From positions 310,001 to 374,000 of the forward strand of contig NZ_SAWZ01000005.1 in assembly GCF_004122095.1 (NCBI RefSeq): DNA of 64,000 bases, written 5' to 3'. The stretch is from Pseudoxanthomonas composti. GTDB lineage: Bacteria; Pseudomonadota; Gammaproteobacteria; Xanthomonadales; Xanthomonadaceae. A model generated the notes under the pieces. The model did no database searches. It saw only the letters and a list, made by a program, of their open reading frames with translations, and was not told where the DNA came from. Shown in pieces: positions 35,320 to 47,575 of the stretch (position 1 is its first letter; every line of letters begins with the position of its first letter). The position numbers and the translations under genes are program-made.

Positions 35320-36399
35320 TTAGTTCTGGACGTTCAGCTCGGTACGACGGTTACGCGCACGGCCTTCGGCGGTGTCGTTGGTGTCGATCGGGCGGCTCTC
35401 GCCGTAGCCGATCGGACCGACCAGACGCGAAGCGTCCACGCCGTTGCTGGTCAGGTAGTCGTACACGGTCTTGGCGCGACGCTCGGACAGCTTCTGGTTG
35501 TAGGCGTCGGTACCGACCGAGTCGGTGTGACCGGCGACTTCGACCTTCAGCTCGGGGTAGCGCTTCAGGATCTCGGTGGCCTCGGACAGGATGCTGACGG
35601 CATCCGGACGCAGGGTGGCCTTGTCGAAATCGAAGTTCACGCCCTTCAGGTCGATCGAGACCGGCACCGGGCAGCCGTCCGGACCGATGGTCTGGCCAGC
35701 CTGCGAACCGGGGCACTTGTCGTCGCAGTTGTTCACGCCGTCACCGTCGTCGTCCAGATCGGCGCAGGTGGTGGTCGGCGGCGGCGGCGGCGGCGGCGGA
35801 GCGGCTTCGGCGCGGGTGCCCAGCGGGATCACGACGCCGACCGAGGCCAGCACGTCACCGAAGTAATCTTCGTCCGGAGCGGCAACGCTCTGGTCGTCAA
35901 AGGAAGCGCGGTAGGCGACCTCGGCGCGCACGCCGACACGCTTCTCCAGGGTGGTCTGCAGACCGACGCCGACCTTGGCGGCGAAGTTGCCGTCCTTGCG
36001 GTCGATCGGGCCGCCGATACCGGCCGAGTACTCTTCCTCAGAGCGCTGGTAGCCCAGGCCCATCAGCACGTAGGGGTTCCAGCCACGGCCTTCGGAGATG
36101 AAGTGGCGACGCAGATCCAGCGAGGCGCCGTACTGGCTCCAGTTCAGATCCTTGTTGGCTTCGAAGTTCGGGTTCTGATAGTTCAGTTCGAAATCCAGCG
36201 ACCAGTTCGGGCTGACGAACTTGCCCAGGCCGATGCTGCCGAACGGCGCGTCGTCGGTCAGACGGTCGCTGTCCTGGAAGTTGTAACCAACGGCGCCGGT
36301 CAGGTACCAACGATCATCGAAATCGGTCTCCTGAGCGGAGGCGGCGTGCGCAACGCTCATGCCGGCAATCAAGGCGGCGCAGAGGAGTTTCTTGTTCAT
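35320..36399 (-). CDS. OmpA-family outer-membrane protein with TSP3 calcium repeat
   Basis: A 359-residue outer-membrane protein. Signal peptide (MSVAHAASAQ), then an eight-strand barrel (DRWYLTGAVGYNF ... LASVGVVIPLG), a run of eight prolines, a thrombospondin type 3-like calcium segment (DLDDDGDGVNNCDDKCPGS), and an OmpA C-terminal peptidoglycan-binding domain (GVNFDFDKATLRPDA ... VAGHTDSVGTDAYNQKLSERRA). It anchors the outer membrane to the wall. A clear AGGAG site precedes the ATG, and its codon usage by eye (runs of GTC, GAC, CGT) suits a highly expressed gene. Confidence 0.94.
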   Translation of the reverse strand: MNKKLLCAALIAGMSVAHAASAQETDFDDRWYLTGAVGYNFQDSDRLTDDAPFGSIGLGKFVSPNWSLDFELNYQNPNFEANKDLNWSQYGASLDLRRHFISEGRGWNPYVLMGLGYQRSEEEYSAGIGGPIDRKDGNFAAKVGVGLQTTLEKRVGVRAEVAYRASFDDQSVAAPDEDYFGDVLASVGVVIPLGTRAEAAPPPPPPPPTTTCADLDDDGDGVNNCDDKCPGSQAGQTIGPDGCPVPVSIDLKGVNFDFDKATLRPDAVSILSEATEILKRYPELKVEVAGHTDSVGTDAYNQKLSERRAKTVYDYLTSNGVDASRLVGPIGYGESRPIDTNDTAEGRARNRRTELNVQN

Positions 36400-39000
<2,601 letters not shown>

Positions 39001-39315
39001 GGGCAAGCCAGCAACGCTTGGTGGGCGCGGTGAAAAGTGCGGCGCATCACGAATTCGAGGCCATCGAACGGCCACCAAGTCAAGCCGGACCGTTCAGTCC
39101 GTGTTGGGAACCGCGCCCGTACCGTGCGCCAACTTTCTCACCGGCCCGCCACCCAGTACGGCGAGCCGGTTCGGTCTCCCTCCTCGATTGAGACCGAACA
39201 CCGGGCAGCCCGCGTGTTGGCTGCCTCCCCATGACGCCCTGCCACGTCATCGGCCTTCCCCAGCTTGTTATGGGGTTGGACACGATGCTGTGGCCAAGAC
39301 GGAGCAAGGAGTCTC
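39001..39315. other. Intergenic region with two hairpins
   Basis: A 315-base gap between fadH and the SleB-like gene. Hairpin GTTCGGTCTC/GAGACCGAAC at 39169-39199 (11-base loop) is followed by GGCAGCC/GGCTGCC at 39204-39225. Neither has a T-tract. They may end the fadH transcript. No open frame is supported. Confidence 0.55.
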
Positions 39316-39774
39316 ATGAAACTGGCCTGGATCCTGTGGTTGTCGCAATTGCTGCCGCAACCCGCCGCCGATTCGCTGTGCCTTTCCACCACGGTCTACC
39401 TGGAAGCGCGCGACCAGTCCGTCCGCGGCCAGCAGGCCGTCGCCGAAGTCGCCCTGCGCCGCCTGGAAAGCGGCCTGTGGGGCAACTCGATGTGCGATGT
39501 GGTCACTGCGCGCAAGCAGTTTGCCCCCGCCCTGGTCTCGCCCGGCACGCGCCTGGGCAATTCCAATGCATGGAACCGCTCGGTCGATGTCGCCCTCAAG
39601 GCGGAGCAGAACTGGGCGCTGCCGGCGGGCGAGCGCAAGGAGATCGTGCCGGGGGCGAGTCACTTCGCCGCCCACGCCATCGCCAGCCCGAGCTGGCGTA
39701 ACTCCTACCAGGTGGCGACCATTGGCGATCACACGTTCTATCGCGTACAGAAGCTGAGCCCTCGTTCTTCCTGA
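39316..39774 (+). CDS. SleB-type cell wall hydrolase
   Basis: A 152-residue secreted hydrolase of the SleB family (lytic transglycosylase-like fold). The Glu in YLEARDQSVRGQQAVAEV is the expected catalytic residue, and the SFHFAAH-type segment (GASHFAAH) and C-terminal NSYQVATIGDHTFYRV belong to the domain. A short N-terminal hydrophobic stretch (LAWILWLSQLLPQPAADS) is the signal. Strong AAGGAG lies five bases before the ATG at 39316, and a Rho-independent terminator follows the stop. Confidence 0.88.
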   Translation: MKLAWILWLSQLLPQPAADSLCLSTTVYLEARDQSVRGQQAVAEVALRRLESGLWGNSMCDVVTARKQFAPALVSPGTRLGNSNAWNRSVDVALKAEQNWALPAGERKEIVPGASHFAAHAIASPSWRNSYQVATIGDHTFYRVQKLSPRSS

Positions 39775-39803
39775 CCCACGCCTGCGACTTGCCGCGATAA
39801 CGC

Positions 39804-39837
39804 GATGCCCGGCCTGCTTGCCGGGCATCTTCGTTTT
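39804..39837 (+). terminator. Rho-independent terminator after SleB-like gene
   Basis: Stem GATGCCCGGC/GCCGGGCATC with loop CTGCTT, followed by TTCGTTTT, 30 bases after the stop codon at 39774. Confidence 0.93.
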
Positions 39838-40288
39838 GGTCAACGTATCTTCCGCACCGAAGATCAGCCGCCTGCAAAGAGCAGCGTCGGCAGGTGCGAT
39901 GCGCATGTATCAACCCGGAGATGCCATGCAGATGCGAGTTCGCATCGGCGTCGATGCATGTCCGCACGTGTTTTCGGCGACGAGCCAAGTGCACATGCCG
40001 CATAGAAGCGGCTTCAGCTGCGCACTGACTGGCCCGGCAGAGTGACTTCGCGGCGAAGCGGAATCGAATCTGCTCTTTTCACCAAGACCAAGCTGCGTGC
40101 GCTTTGTTCTGTGGGAGCGGCTTCAGCCGCGAATGGGCTTGCCCGGTAAAGCCCCATTCGCGGCTGAAGCCGCTCCCCTAGGATGTATCAAGATGGCTTG
40201 GAACTTCCGCAACTTGCCGCGCTGGCATCGCGGTGGCAATGCCAGCGGCTATGCTCGGCAACCTTTTCCGCCATCGAGAGATTTCAGC
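39838..40288. other. Intergenic region with REP palindrome
   Basis: A 451-base region before the GST gene. It contains the REP pair at 40111-40177 and nothing else that I can support; short open frames are not convincing. Confidence 0.5.
40111..40177. repeat. REP palindrome pair
   Basis: GTGGGAGCGGCTTCAGCCGC at 40111 is complemented by an arm ending at 40177; 29 of the arm bases pair nearly perfectly around the spacer GCCCGGTA. Same family as the pair at 24626-24695. Confidence 0.9.
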
Positions 40289-40900
40289 ATGAAGCTGTAC
40301 ACCAAGCCCGGTGCCTGTTCGACCGCCGACCACATCGCGCTGCAATGGTCCGGCCTGCCGTTCGAGTTCCAGGCCTTGAATGCCGAGGAGATGAAGGCGC
40401 CGGCTTACCTGGCGATCAATCCGGCCGGCAGCGTCCCGACCCTGGTCGATGGGGACTTCGTGCTGACGCAGAACGCGGCCATCCTGGGCTACATCGCCGA
40501 TCTGGCCCCGCAGGCCGGCCTGAGCGGCGATGGCTCGCCGCGGCAGCGGGCCGAGGCGCAGCGCTGGCTGTCCTTCGTCAATGCCGATCTGCACCCGGCC
40601 TTTACCCCGATGTTCGGGCCGGCCCGGTTCCTGGCCGATGCCGCGCAGCACGATGCCTTGCGTGCCACGGCGCGCGAGCGCGTGCGCACGCTGTTCGCGC
40701 GCGCCGAGGCGCAGCTGCAGGGACGCGACTGGCTGACCGGTTTCCGCAGCGTGGCCGACCCGTATCTCTACATCACCTTGCGCTGGGCCGAGCGCACCGG
40801 CGTGGACCTGTCGGACATGCCCAACCTGGCCGCGTTCCGCGCGCGCATGGACGCCGATGCCGGCGTGCAGGCCGCACTCAAGGCCGAAGGCGTGATCTGA
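40289..40900 (+). CDS. Glutathione S-transferase, beta class
   Basis: A 203-residue GST. The beta-class active-site Cys10 is in KLYTKPGACSTADHIAL, the thioredoxin-like cis-Pro loop is INPAGSVPTLVDGD, and the glutathione-contacting segment LTQNAAILGYIADLAP follows. The C-terminal helical domain is intact (GFRSVADPYLYITLRWAE). E. coli GstA is the close model. The ATG at 40289 gives the normal length. It lies after a REP element. Confidence 0.93.
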   Translation: MKLYTKPGACSTADHIALQWSGLPFEFQALNAEEMKAPAYLAINPAGSVPTLVDGDFVLTQNAAILGYIADLAPQAGLSGDGSPRQRAEAQRWLSFVNADLHPAFTPMFGPARFLADAAQHDALRATARERVRTLFARAEAQLQGRDWLTGFRSVADPYLYITLRWAERTGVDLSDMPNLAAFRARMDADAGVQAALKAEGVI

Positions 40901-40990
40901 AGCGCGGCGTCAGCCCACGCATGAACAAGGCCGCTCACGCGGCGTTGTTCGTTTGCGCCCTGCCCGTGCGCCCGGCACGGGCCTGCCGGC

Positions 40991-43273
40991 TTATTGCACG
41001 GTGAAGCTGCCATGCGCGCCATCGGCTTCGGCCGAGGGCGCGACCCACACGTCGAACACGCCGGCTTCCACCACCGGCTTGAGGTCCCAGCCGATGAAGG
41101 CCAGGTCCTGCCCGCGCAGCGTGAAACGCACGGTCTGCGAGGCACCGGCGGCCAGGGCGACCTTGCGGTAGTCCTTCAGCTCGCGCACCGGGCGGGTGAT
41201 GCTGGCGGCGCGGTCGTGCACATAGAGCTGCACCACCTCCTCCACCGCGCGCGTGCCGCGGTTGCGGACTTCGGCCGAGACTTCGATGGTGCCGTCTGCC
41301 GCCATCGACTTGCCGCTGAGCGTGAGCTTGCCGTACTCGACATCGCCGTAGGTCAGGCCGTGGCCGAAGGGAAACAGCGCGCTGTTGGGGATGCCGCGGT
41401 AGTGCGTCTTGAACGGCTCCAGCTTCTCGCCCTCGGGGTTGGGACGACCGGTGGGCTTGTGGTCGTAGTAGTACGGCACCTGCCCCGGCTGGCGCGGGAA
41501 GCTGACCGGCAGGCGGCCCGAGGGGCTGGCTTCGCCGAACAACACATCAGCCAGCGCCTGCCCTGACGCCGAGCCCAGGAACCAGCTCACCAGGATCGCA
41601 GGCGCCTCCAGCGTGGCCCCCTCCAAGGCCAAGGCGCGGCCATTGCTGAGCACGATCACCAGCGGCTTGCCGGTGGCGGCGACCGCTTCGATCAAAGCCT
41701 GCTGCGGGGCCGGCATGACGATGGCCGTGCGCGACTGCGCCTCGCCCGATTGCTGCAGCGATTCGCCCACCGCCATCACCACCACGTCGGCATTGTTCGC
41801 CGCGGCCACCGCCTCTTCCACGCCGCCGGGCAAGGCCTCTTCGAAATCGCTGCCATCGACCACGGTCAGCTGCGAGGCATCGGCCATCAGCCCGCGCATG
41901 CCGGTGGCCAGGTCGGCCTTGCTGTCATCACCGGCGAACAGCACCCAGGGGCCGCGCGTCTGCTCCCAGTTGCGCGCCATCGGACCGATCAGCGCAATGC
42001 GCTGGCCGCTGCGCTTGAGCGGCAGCAGCTTGCGCTCGTTCTTCAGCAGCACCACCGACTTGACCGCCGCCTCGCGGGCCAGCGCCAGCGTTTCCGGCGT
42101 GCGCTGCGCAGCCTGGGCGCGCTTGCGGTCCATGCGGTGATAGGGGTCGTCGAACAGGCCCAGCGCCGCCTTGAACTGCAGCACACGGCGCACCGCGGTG
42201 TCGACCTTCTCCAGCGGCAGCTTGCCCTCGCGCACCAGTTCGGGCACGTACTTCAGGTACAGCCCGCTCTGCATGCTCATGTCCACGCCGGCCAGCAGCG
42301 CCAGGCGCGCGGCGTCCTTCTCATCGGTGGCGTAGCCGTGCAGGATCAGCTCGTTGTCGCCGGTGTAGTCCGACACCACCAGCCCGCTGAAATTCCACTC
42401 ACCACGCAGCACCTGGTCCAGCAGCCAGGCATTGCCATGCGCGGGCACGCCGGAGATCTCGTTGAAGGCGGCCATCGTGGTGAGCGCACCGGCATCGAAG
42501 CCGGCCTGGAACGGCGGGAAGTAGGTCTGGCGCAGCGTGCGCTCGGACACGTCGACCGTGTTGTAGTCCAGGCCGCCTTCAGCGGCGCCATAGGCCGCAA
42601 AATGCTTGGGACATGCTGCCACCGCGTCGTTGCGAGCGATGCCATCGCCCTGGAACCCGCGCACGCGCGCCTGGGCCATGCGCTTGCCCAGCAGCAGGTC
42701 CTCGCCACTGCCCTCCACGCTGCGCCCCCAGCGCGCGTCGCGGGCGATATCCACCATCGGCGCGAAGGTCCAGTCGATGCCGACCGCACTGGCCTCCAGC
42801 GCCGCGGCACGGGCGGTGCGGCGTGCCAGGTCCGGATCGAAGCTGGCGGCCTCGCCCAGCGGCACCGGGAAGATGGTGCGGAAGCCATGGATGACGTCGG
42901 CCGCGAACAGCATCGGAATCTTCAGCCGGCTCTTCAGGGCCTCGCGCTGCAGCTGGCGATGCCAGTCCACATCCGAGCCGTTGAACACGCCAGTCAGGTG
43001 CCCGGCACGCGCCTCGGTGAGCTGCTGACCGGTGCGCTGCTGGGCGGCGGCAGGATTGGCCGCGGCCGCTTCCTTGCTGGTGAAAGAAGAAGCCATCAGC
43101 GTCAGCTGACCGGCCTTCTCTTCCAGCGTCATCTTGGCGATCAAGCCATCGATGAAGGCCGAGCGCTCGGCGTCGGCCATCGGCCCCAGGGCCAGGCCCA
43201 TCGGCATGCGCGACATCAGGGCAAGGGAACTGGCGCCAAGCAGCAGCGAGCGGCGCGTCATACGGGCTTTCAT
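40991..43273 (-). CDS. Glycoside hydrolase family 3 beta-glucosidase (BglX-like), Tat-signal
   Basis: A 760-residue GH3 enzyme that removes glucosyl or xylosyl residues from the non-reducing end of glycans. The start at 43273 reveals a twin-arginine signal (MTRRSLLLGASSLAL). The catalytic nucleophile Asp is in GLVVSDYTGDNEL, and the substrate-binding KHFAAYG segment is intact. A fibronectin-like C-terminal domain (VEYGKLTLSGKSM ... VEEVVQLYVHD) completes the BglX type. A LacI-type operator candidate lies about 45 bases upstream. Sugar specificity is not determined. Confidence 0.93.
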   Translation of the reverse strand: MKARMTRRSLLLGASSLALMSRMPMGLALGPMADAERSAFIDGLIAKMTLEEKAGQLTLMASSFTSKEAAAANPAAAQQRTGQQLTEARAGHLTGVFNGSDVDWHRQLQREALKSRLKIPMLFAADVIHGFRTIFPVPLGEAASFDPDLARRTARAAALEASAVGIDWTFAPMVDIARDARWGRSVEGSGEDLLLGKRMAQARVRGFQGDGIARNDAVAACPKHFAAYGAAEGGLDYNTVDVSERTLRQTYFPPFQAGFDAGALTTMAAFNEISGVPAHGNAWLLDQVLRGEWNFSGLVVSDYTGDNELILHGYATDEKDAARLALLAGVDMSMQSGLYLKYVPELVREGKLPLEKVDTAVRRVLQFKAALGLFDDPYHRMDRKRAQAAQRTPETLALAREAAVKSVVLLKNERKLLPLKRSGQRIALIGPMARNWEQTRGPWVLFAGDDSKADLATGMRGLMADASQLTVVDGSDFEEALPGGVEEAVAAANNADVVVMAVGESLQQSGEAQSRTAIVMPAPQQALIEAVAATGKPLVIVLSNGRALALEGATLEAPAILVSWFLGSASGQALADVLFGEASPSGRLPVSFPRQPGQVPYYYDHKPTGRPNPEGEKLEPFKTHYRGIPNSALFPFGHGLTYGDVEYGKLTLSGKSMAADGTIEVSAEVRNRGTRAVEEVVQLYVHDRAASITRPVRELKDYRKVALAAGASQTVRFTLRGQDLAFIGWDLKPVVEAGVFDVWVAPSAEADGAHGSFTVQ

Positions 43274-43311
43274 GGGGCATCCTTGGGCAAGCGGCACGGC
43301 CGCGAGCGCGA

Positions 43312-43332
43312 CCGGTGAAAACGTTTACGGTA
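43312..43332. promoter_or_regulatory. Candidate LacI-family operator upstream of GH3 gene
   Basis: TGAAAACGTTTACGG has the central CG with AAAC/GTTT arms typical of LacI-family operators. It sits about 45 bases before the GH3 start codon. No LacI-type gene is in this window, so the regulator would be encoded elsewhere. Confidence 0.4.
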
Positions 43333-43488
43333 ACCACCGCCCCAGGCGAAGGCATGACGCACTGCAGCGAAAACGCGCCGACCTACTGTTGACAAGCGTC
43401 GAGCGCCATCGCCGGGCGGCCGATACTGCCCTACAAAGCGGCGATTCAACGAAACGCCGCTTGCGCCTGATCGAGACCGGACCTGCGC

Positions 43489-44640
43489 TCAGCGCTGGTC
43501 GATCGGCACGAAGGTCTGATCTTCCGGGCCGGTGTAGTTGGCGCTGGGGCGAATGATCTTGCCGTCGATGCGCTGCTCGATCACATGCGCGCTCCACCCC
43601 GCGGTGCGGGCGATGACGAACAGCGGCGTGAACATCGCCGTCGGCACCCCCATCATGTGGTAGCTGACCGCGCTGAACCAGTCCAGGTTGGGGAACATCT
43701 TCTTGATGTCCCACATCACCGACTCCAGGCGCTCTGCGATGTCGTACATCTTCATGCTGCCCTGCTCTTCGGACAGCTCCCTGGCGACCTGCTTGATGAC
43801 CTTGTTGCGCGGATCGCTGACGGTGTAGACCGGGTGACCGAAACCGATGACCACCTCCTTGCGCTCCACCCGCGCGCGGATGTCGGCTTCGGCCTCGTCC
43901 GGGCTGTCGTAGCGCTTCTGCACTTCGAAGGCCACTTCATTGGCGCCGCCGTGCTTAGGCCCACGCAAGGCGCCGATGCCGCCGCAGATGGCGCTGTACA
44001 TGTCGCTGCCGGTGCCGGCAACGACACGGCTGGTGAAGGTCGAGGCGTTGAACTCATGCTCGGCATACAGCACCAGCGAGGTGTGCATGGCCTTGACCCA
44101 GGACTCGGCCGGCTTCTTCCCGTGCAGCAGGTGCAGGAAATGCCCACCGATGGAGTCGTCATCGGTCTCCACCTCGATGCGCTTGCCGTTGAAAGCGAAG
44201 TGATACCAGTACAGCAGCATCGACCCGAGGCTGGCCATCAGCTTGTCGGCGATGTCGCGCGCACCGGGATGATTGTGGTCGTCCTTCTCCGGCAGCACGC
44301 AGCCGAGCACCGACACGCCGGTACGCATGACATCCATCGGATGCGCGCTGGGCGGCAGCTGTTCCAGCGCGGTCTTCACCGCCGCAGGTAAGCCGCGCAG
44401 CATCTTCAGCTTGGCCTTGTAGCCGCGCAGCTCGGCCTTGGTCGGCAGCTTGCCATGCACCAGCAGGTAGGCGATTTCCTCGAACTCGCTCTTGGCCAGG
44501 TCCAGGATGTCGTAGCCGCGGTAGTGCAGGTCGTTGCCGCTGCGTCCCACGGTGCACAGAGCGGTGTTGCCCGCCGGGGTCCCGGACAGGGCGACGGATT
44601 TCTTGGGCTTGAAGCCGGTGGCGGTGGTGGTGTCTGACAT
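43489..44640 (-). CDS. prpC: 2-Methylcitrate synthase
   Basis: A 383-residue citrate-synthase-fold enzyme that condenses propionyl-CoA with oxaloacetate. Catalytic residues are in [15 protein letters not shown] (His), [15 protein letters not shown] (His) and [16 protein letters not shown] (Asp). The N-terminal segment [22 protein letters not shown] is specific for PrpC. It is the last gene of the set prpB, DUF1003, prpC on the minus strand. The ATG at 44640 (MSDTTTATG) has a GAGG site. Confidence 0.95.
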   Translation of the reverse strand: MSDTTTATGFKPKKSVALSGTPAGNTALCTVGRSGNDLHYRGYDILDLAKSEFEEIAYLLVHGKLPTKAELRGYKAKLKMLRGLPAAVKTALEQLPPSAHPMDVMRTGVSVLGCVLPEKDDHNHPGARDIADKLMASLGSMLLYWYHFAFNGKRIEVETDDDSIGGHFLHLLHGKKPAESWVKAMHTSLVLYAEHEFNASTFTSRVVAGTGSDMYSAICGGIGALRGPKHGGANEVAFEVQKRYDSPDEAEADIRARVERKEVVIGFGHPVYTVSDPRNKVIKQVARELSEEQGSMKMYDIAERLESVMWDIKKMFPNLDWFSAVSYHMMGVPTAMFTPLFVIARTAGWSAHVIEQRIDGKIIRPSANYTGPEDQTFVPIDQR

Positions 44641-44671
44641 GGTGTTTCCTCCCGATGGTGGCATTGACGCG

Positions 44672-45274
44672 TCAGCGCTGGTCCGACGGCGGTGTGCGCT
44701 GGGCCAGCAGCTGCTGCAGCATCTGGATCTGCTGGTTTTGCAGCTCCACCAGCGCGGCCCAGTCCTGCTCGCGCAGCTGGTTGAGCTTTTCGTGTACCTG
44801 CAGGATCTCCAGCTCGGCCTTCACGTTGACCTGGTAGTCGTTCTCCGCGCGCAGGCGGTCGGCCGAGGCCTGCCGGTTCTGGCTCATCATGATGATGGGC
44901 GCCTGGATCGCCGCCAGGCACGACAGGCACAGGTTGAGCAGGATGTAGGGGTATGGATCGAAGGCCTTGGCCAGCACCAGGCTGTTGAGCGCCATCCACA
45001 CCGCCAGGAACACGCCGAAGGCGATGATGAAGCGCCAGCTGCCGCCCACCGCGGCGACCTTGTCGGCCACGCGCTCGCCGAAGCTGCGGCCCTGATCGAA
45101 CTCCCGGTCGACATTGCGCGCGACCTGGCGCCGCGAAATGAAGCGCTCCACGATCGCGCGTTCTTCTTCCTGCAGGGTGTCCAGCTCGCGCTGCAGCAGC
45201 TGGCGGGCGGTCTGGCGCCGGTCGATGCGGCTACGGTGCCTGGATTCGGAGGTCGGCGGGTGCGGCGTGTTCAT
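44672..45274 (-). CDS. DUF1003 membrane protein
   Basis: A 200-residue protein with two adjacent membrane helices in the middle ([21 protein letters not shown] and [26 protein letters not shown]), the DUF1003 core, followed by a coiled-coil C-terminus rich in Gln, Leu and Glu ([26 protein letters not shown]). The biochemical role of the family is unknown. It sits between prpB and prpC on the same strand, 33 and 31 bases from each, which is odd because neither neighbour is a membrane protein. Confidence 0.9.
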   Translation of the reverse strand: MNTPHPPTSESRHRSRIDRRQTARQLLQRELDTLQEEERAIVERFISRRQVARNVDREFDQGRSFGERVADKVAAVGGSWRFIIAFGVFLAVWMALNSLVLAKAFDPYPYILLNLCLSCLAAIQAPIIMMSQNRQASADRLRAENDYQVNVKAELEILQVHEKLNQLREQDWAALVELQNQQIQMLQQLLAQRTPPSDQR

Positions 45275-45307
45275 GGCGTGCGCGATCGCGGGCTGGGGGG
45301 AGGCCGA

Positions 45308-46195
45308 TCATGCGCGCTTGGTGGCGAACAATGCATCCAGCTTGCCTTCGAAGGCGTGGTAGCCGATGCGCTCGTACAGCTCCTCGCGGGTCTGCATGGT
45401 GTCGATGACCGCCTTCTGGTGGCCCTCACGACGGATGCTTTCGTAGACCTGCTCGGCGGCCTTGTTCATGGCCCGGAACGCCGACAGCGGATACAGCTGG
45501 ATCCCGACGCCGACACTGGCCAGCTCCTCGCGCGTGAACAAGGGGGTGGCCCCGAACTCGGTGATGTTGGCCAGCACCGGCACCTTCACCGCCTCGACGA
45601 AACGGCGGTAGGTCTCCAGGTCGTAGGAGGCCTCGGCGAAGATGCCATCGGCACCGGCTTCAACGCAGGCGATGGCGCGCTCGATGGCCTTGTCCACGCC
45701 CTCGACCTGGATCGCATCGGTGCGCGCGATCAGGAAGAACTGCGGATCGGTCTTGGCATCGGCCGCGGCCTTGATGCGATCGACCATCTCGGCCTGGGAG
45801 ACGATCTCCTTGCCTGGGCGGTGCCCGCAGCGCTTGGCGCCCACCTGGTCCTCGAGGTGGCAGGCGGCCGCGCCAGCCTTGATCAGCGACTTCACCGTAC
45901 GCTCGATGTTGAAGGCGCTGGCGCCGAACCCGGTATCGATATCCACCATCAGCGGCAGGTCGCAGACATCGGTGATGCGGCGGGTGTCGATCAACACGTC
46001 TTCCAGCGTGTTGATGCCCAGGTCCGGCATGCCCAGCGAGCCGGCGGCCACGCCGCCGCCGGACAGGTAGATCGCCTTGTAGCCGGCGCGCTTGGCCAGC
46101 AGCGCGTGGTTGGCGTTGATCGCGCCGATCACCTGCAGAGGGGACTCGGCGGCCAGGGCGGCGCGGAAGCGCGCGCCTGCGGACGGGATGGACAT
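45308..46195 (-). CDS. prpB: 2-Methylisocitrate lyase
   Basis: A 295-residue PEP mutase/isocitrate lyase family enzyme that cleaves 2-methylisocitrate into pyruvate and succinate. The signature KRCGH (in [14 protein letters not shown]) holds the catalytic Cys, and DIDTGFG and LEDQ bind magnesium. The wording of the N-terminus ([28 protein letters not shown]) matches PrpB. It is the promoter-proximal gene of the minus-strand prp set, divergent from the regulator at 46304. Confidence 0.97.
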   Translation of the reverse strand: MSIPSAGARFRAALAAESPLQVIGAINANHALLAKRAGYKAIYLSGGGVAAGSLGMPDLGINTLEDVLIDTRRITDVCDLPLMVDIDTGFGASAFNIERTVKSLIKAGAAACHLEDQVGAKRCGHRPGKEIVSQAEMVDRIKAAADAKTDPQFFLIARTDAIQVEGVDKAIERAIACVEAGADGIFAEASYDLETYRRFVEAVKVPVLANITEFGATPLFTREELASVGVGIQLYPLSAFRAMNKAAEQVYESIRREGHQKAVIDTMQTREELYERIGYHAFEGKLDALFATKRA

Positions 46196-46266
46196 GGGGC
46201 CTCCTTCGAACTTGCACGGTGCCGCCGGTGCGGCAGGACGGCGAGGAATCTGGCACTCTTCAACAC

Positions 46267-46295
46267 GTTGATCAATCTTGATTCCATCAATCAAC
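46267..46295. promoter_or_regulatory. Candidate operator in prpB/regulator divergent region
   Basis: AT-rich palindromic DNA: GTTGAT at 46267 pairs with ATCAAC at 46290, and inside is AATCTTGATT (46274-46283). It lies just before the regulator ATG (46304) and about 80 bases from the prpB start, a good place for the regulator to act on both. Confidence 0.5.
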
Positions 46296-46303
46296 GCATC
46301 TTC

Positions 46304-47518
46304 ATGGCCGACGATCTCATCCCTGCCCGCGAAGCCTGCCGCATCCTTGGCATCAGCGCGGCCACCCTGTATGCCTATGTCAGCCGCGGGCTGCTGGAAT
46401 CGCGCCCTGGCGCCGAGGCGCGCAGCCGCATGTACCGCAGGCAGGACGTGGAGCGCCTGCTGCAGAACAAGCGCGCGGGCCGCGGCGCAGCCCGCGGGGC
46501 GGCGCAGAGCCTGGACCGCGGCCTGCCGGTGATGGAAACGCGGATCTCGCTGATCCGCCCCGAGGGGCCCTACTACCGCGGGCGCTCGGCCATCGCCATG
46601 GTGCGCGACGGGGCGAGCCTGGAGGACACCGCACGCCTGCTCTGGGATTGCGAAGACGATGACCCCTTCCAGGCGCCGCCAGCGCCGTGGCCGGCGGTGG
46701 TGCGCGCCATCGCCCAGGATGCCGCGCTGCCGGCGCTGGAACGCACGCTGGCGGTGACGCCGCTGCTGGCGCTGCAGGTGCGCCACTCGTTCAACCAGTC
46801 GGCGCAGGTGCGCCGACAGATCGCGGCGGACCTGCTGCGACACAACGCCGCCCTGCTGATCGCGCGCGCGCCCGATGCCGCGCCGGTGCATCTGCAGGTG
46901 TCCCAGGCCCTGTGCCCAGGCGATCCCCGCTTTGCCGAGCTGGTGCGCGCGGCCCTGGTGCTGTGCGCCGATCACGAACTAAATGTCTCGGCCTTCGCCG
47001 CACGGGTGGTGGCCTCCACCGGCGCGCATCTGCATGCCACCGTGTGCAGTGGATTGGCCGCCCTGTCCGGGCCACGCCATGGCGGCGCCACCGCACGCGC
47101 CTATGCCGTGATCGAAGGCGGCGCCCAGGCGCTCGCCCAGCGCTGGCAGCACGGCGAGGACCTGCCCGGTTTCGGCCACGCGCTGTATCTGCAGGGCGAT
47201 CCGCGCGCGGCCGAGCTGCTGGCGCTGCTGCGCCATGCCGACCTGCCGCGCATGGCGCAGCTGGAGGCTGTCATCGCACGGGCGGGCGAGGTCAGCGGCC
47301 TGCAGCCCAATGTCGACCTCATGCTGGCCGCGATCTGCTGGCTGCACGGCCTGCCCGCCGCGCCCGCGCTGACCCTGTTCGCTACCGGCCGCCTGGCCGG
47401 CTGGCTGGCCCACGCGCTGGAGCAGCAGAGCCTGGGCAAGTTGATCCGGCCGCGTGCGCGGTACGTGGGCGTGGAGCGAGGAACGAGTGCGGTGGAGCGA
47501 GGAACGAGGAACGAGTGA
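46304..47518 (+). CDS. Helix-turn-helix/citrate-synthase-domain protein, probable prp regulator
   Basis: A 404-residue fusion. Residues 5-65 are a MerR/excisionase-type DNA-binding domain ([24 protein letters not shown] and [13 protein letters not shown]). Residues 80-390 are a citrate-synthase domain with [41 protein letters not shown] and [10 protein letters not shown], so both catalytic His and the Asp positions are kept. Its location opposite prpB suggests it senses a methylcitrate-cycle metabolite. The final residues ([15 protein letters not shown]) are encoded by a heptamer repeat rather than by the enzyme fold. Confidence 0.85.
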   Translation: MADDLIPAREACRILGISAATLYAYVSRGLLESRPGAEARSRMYRRQDVERLLQNKRAGRGAARGAAQSLDRGLPVMETRISLIRPEGPYYRGRSAIAMVRDGASLEDTARLLWDCEDDDPFQAPPAPWPAVVRAIAQDAALPALERTLAVTPLLALQVRHSFNQSAQVRRQIAADLLRHNAALLIARAPDAAPVHLQVSQALCPGDPRFAELVRAALVLCADHELNVSAFAARVVASTGAHLHATVCSGLAALSGPRHGGATARAYAVIEGGAQALAQRWQHGEDLPGFGHALYLQGDPRAAELLALLRHADLPRMAQLEAVIARAGEVSGLQPNVDLMLAAICWLHGLPAAPALTLFATGRLAGWLAHALEQQSLGKLIRPRARYVGVERGTSAVERGTRNE

Positions 47519-47573
47519 AAAGCCGGCGCTCCTGCCTTCACTCGTTCCTCGTTCCTCTCCACTCGTTCCTCGT
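47468..47573. repeat. Heptamer palindrome, class GGAACGA, between regulator and prpE
   Basis: Units of GGAACGA on the left (47478-47519) are matched by the complementary CTCGTTCCTC run on the right (47537-47573). The inner 21 bases at 47499-47519 and 47537-47557 pair perfectly across a 17-base spacer. The stop of the regulator (47516-47518) lies inside the left arm, and the prpE stop codon (47576-47578) lies three bases beyond the right arm. It may act as a two-way terminator. Confidence 0.87.
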
Positions 47574-47575
47574 CT

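Noticed and set aside
44534-46303. A long N-terminal extension of the prp regulator
   Set aside because: The part before 46304 is antisense to prpB, DUF1003 and prpC; the helix-turn-helix starts right after the ATG at 46304.
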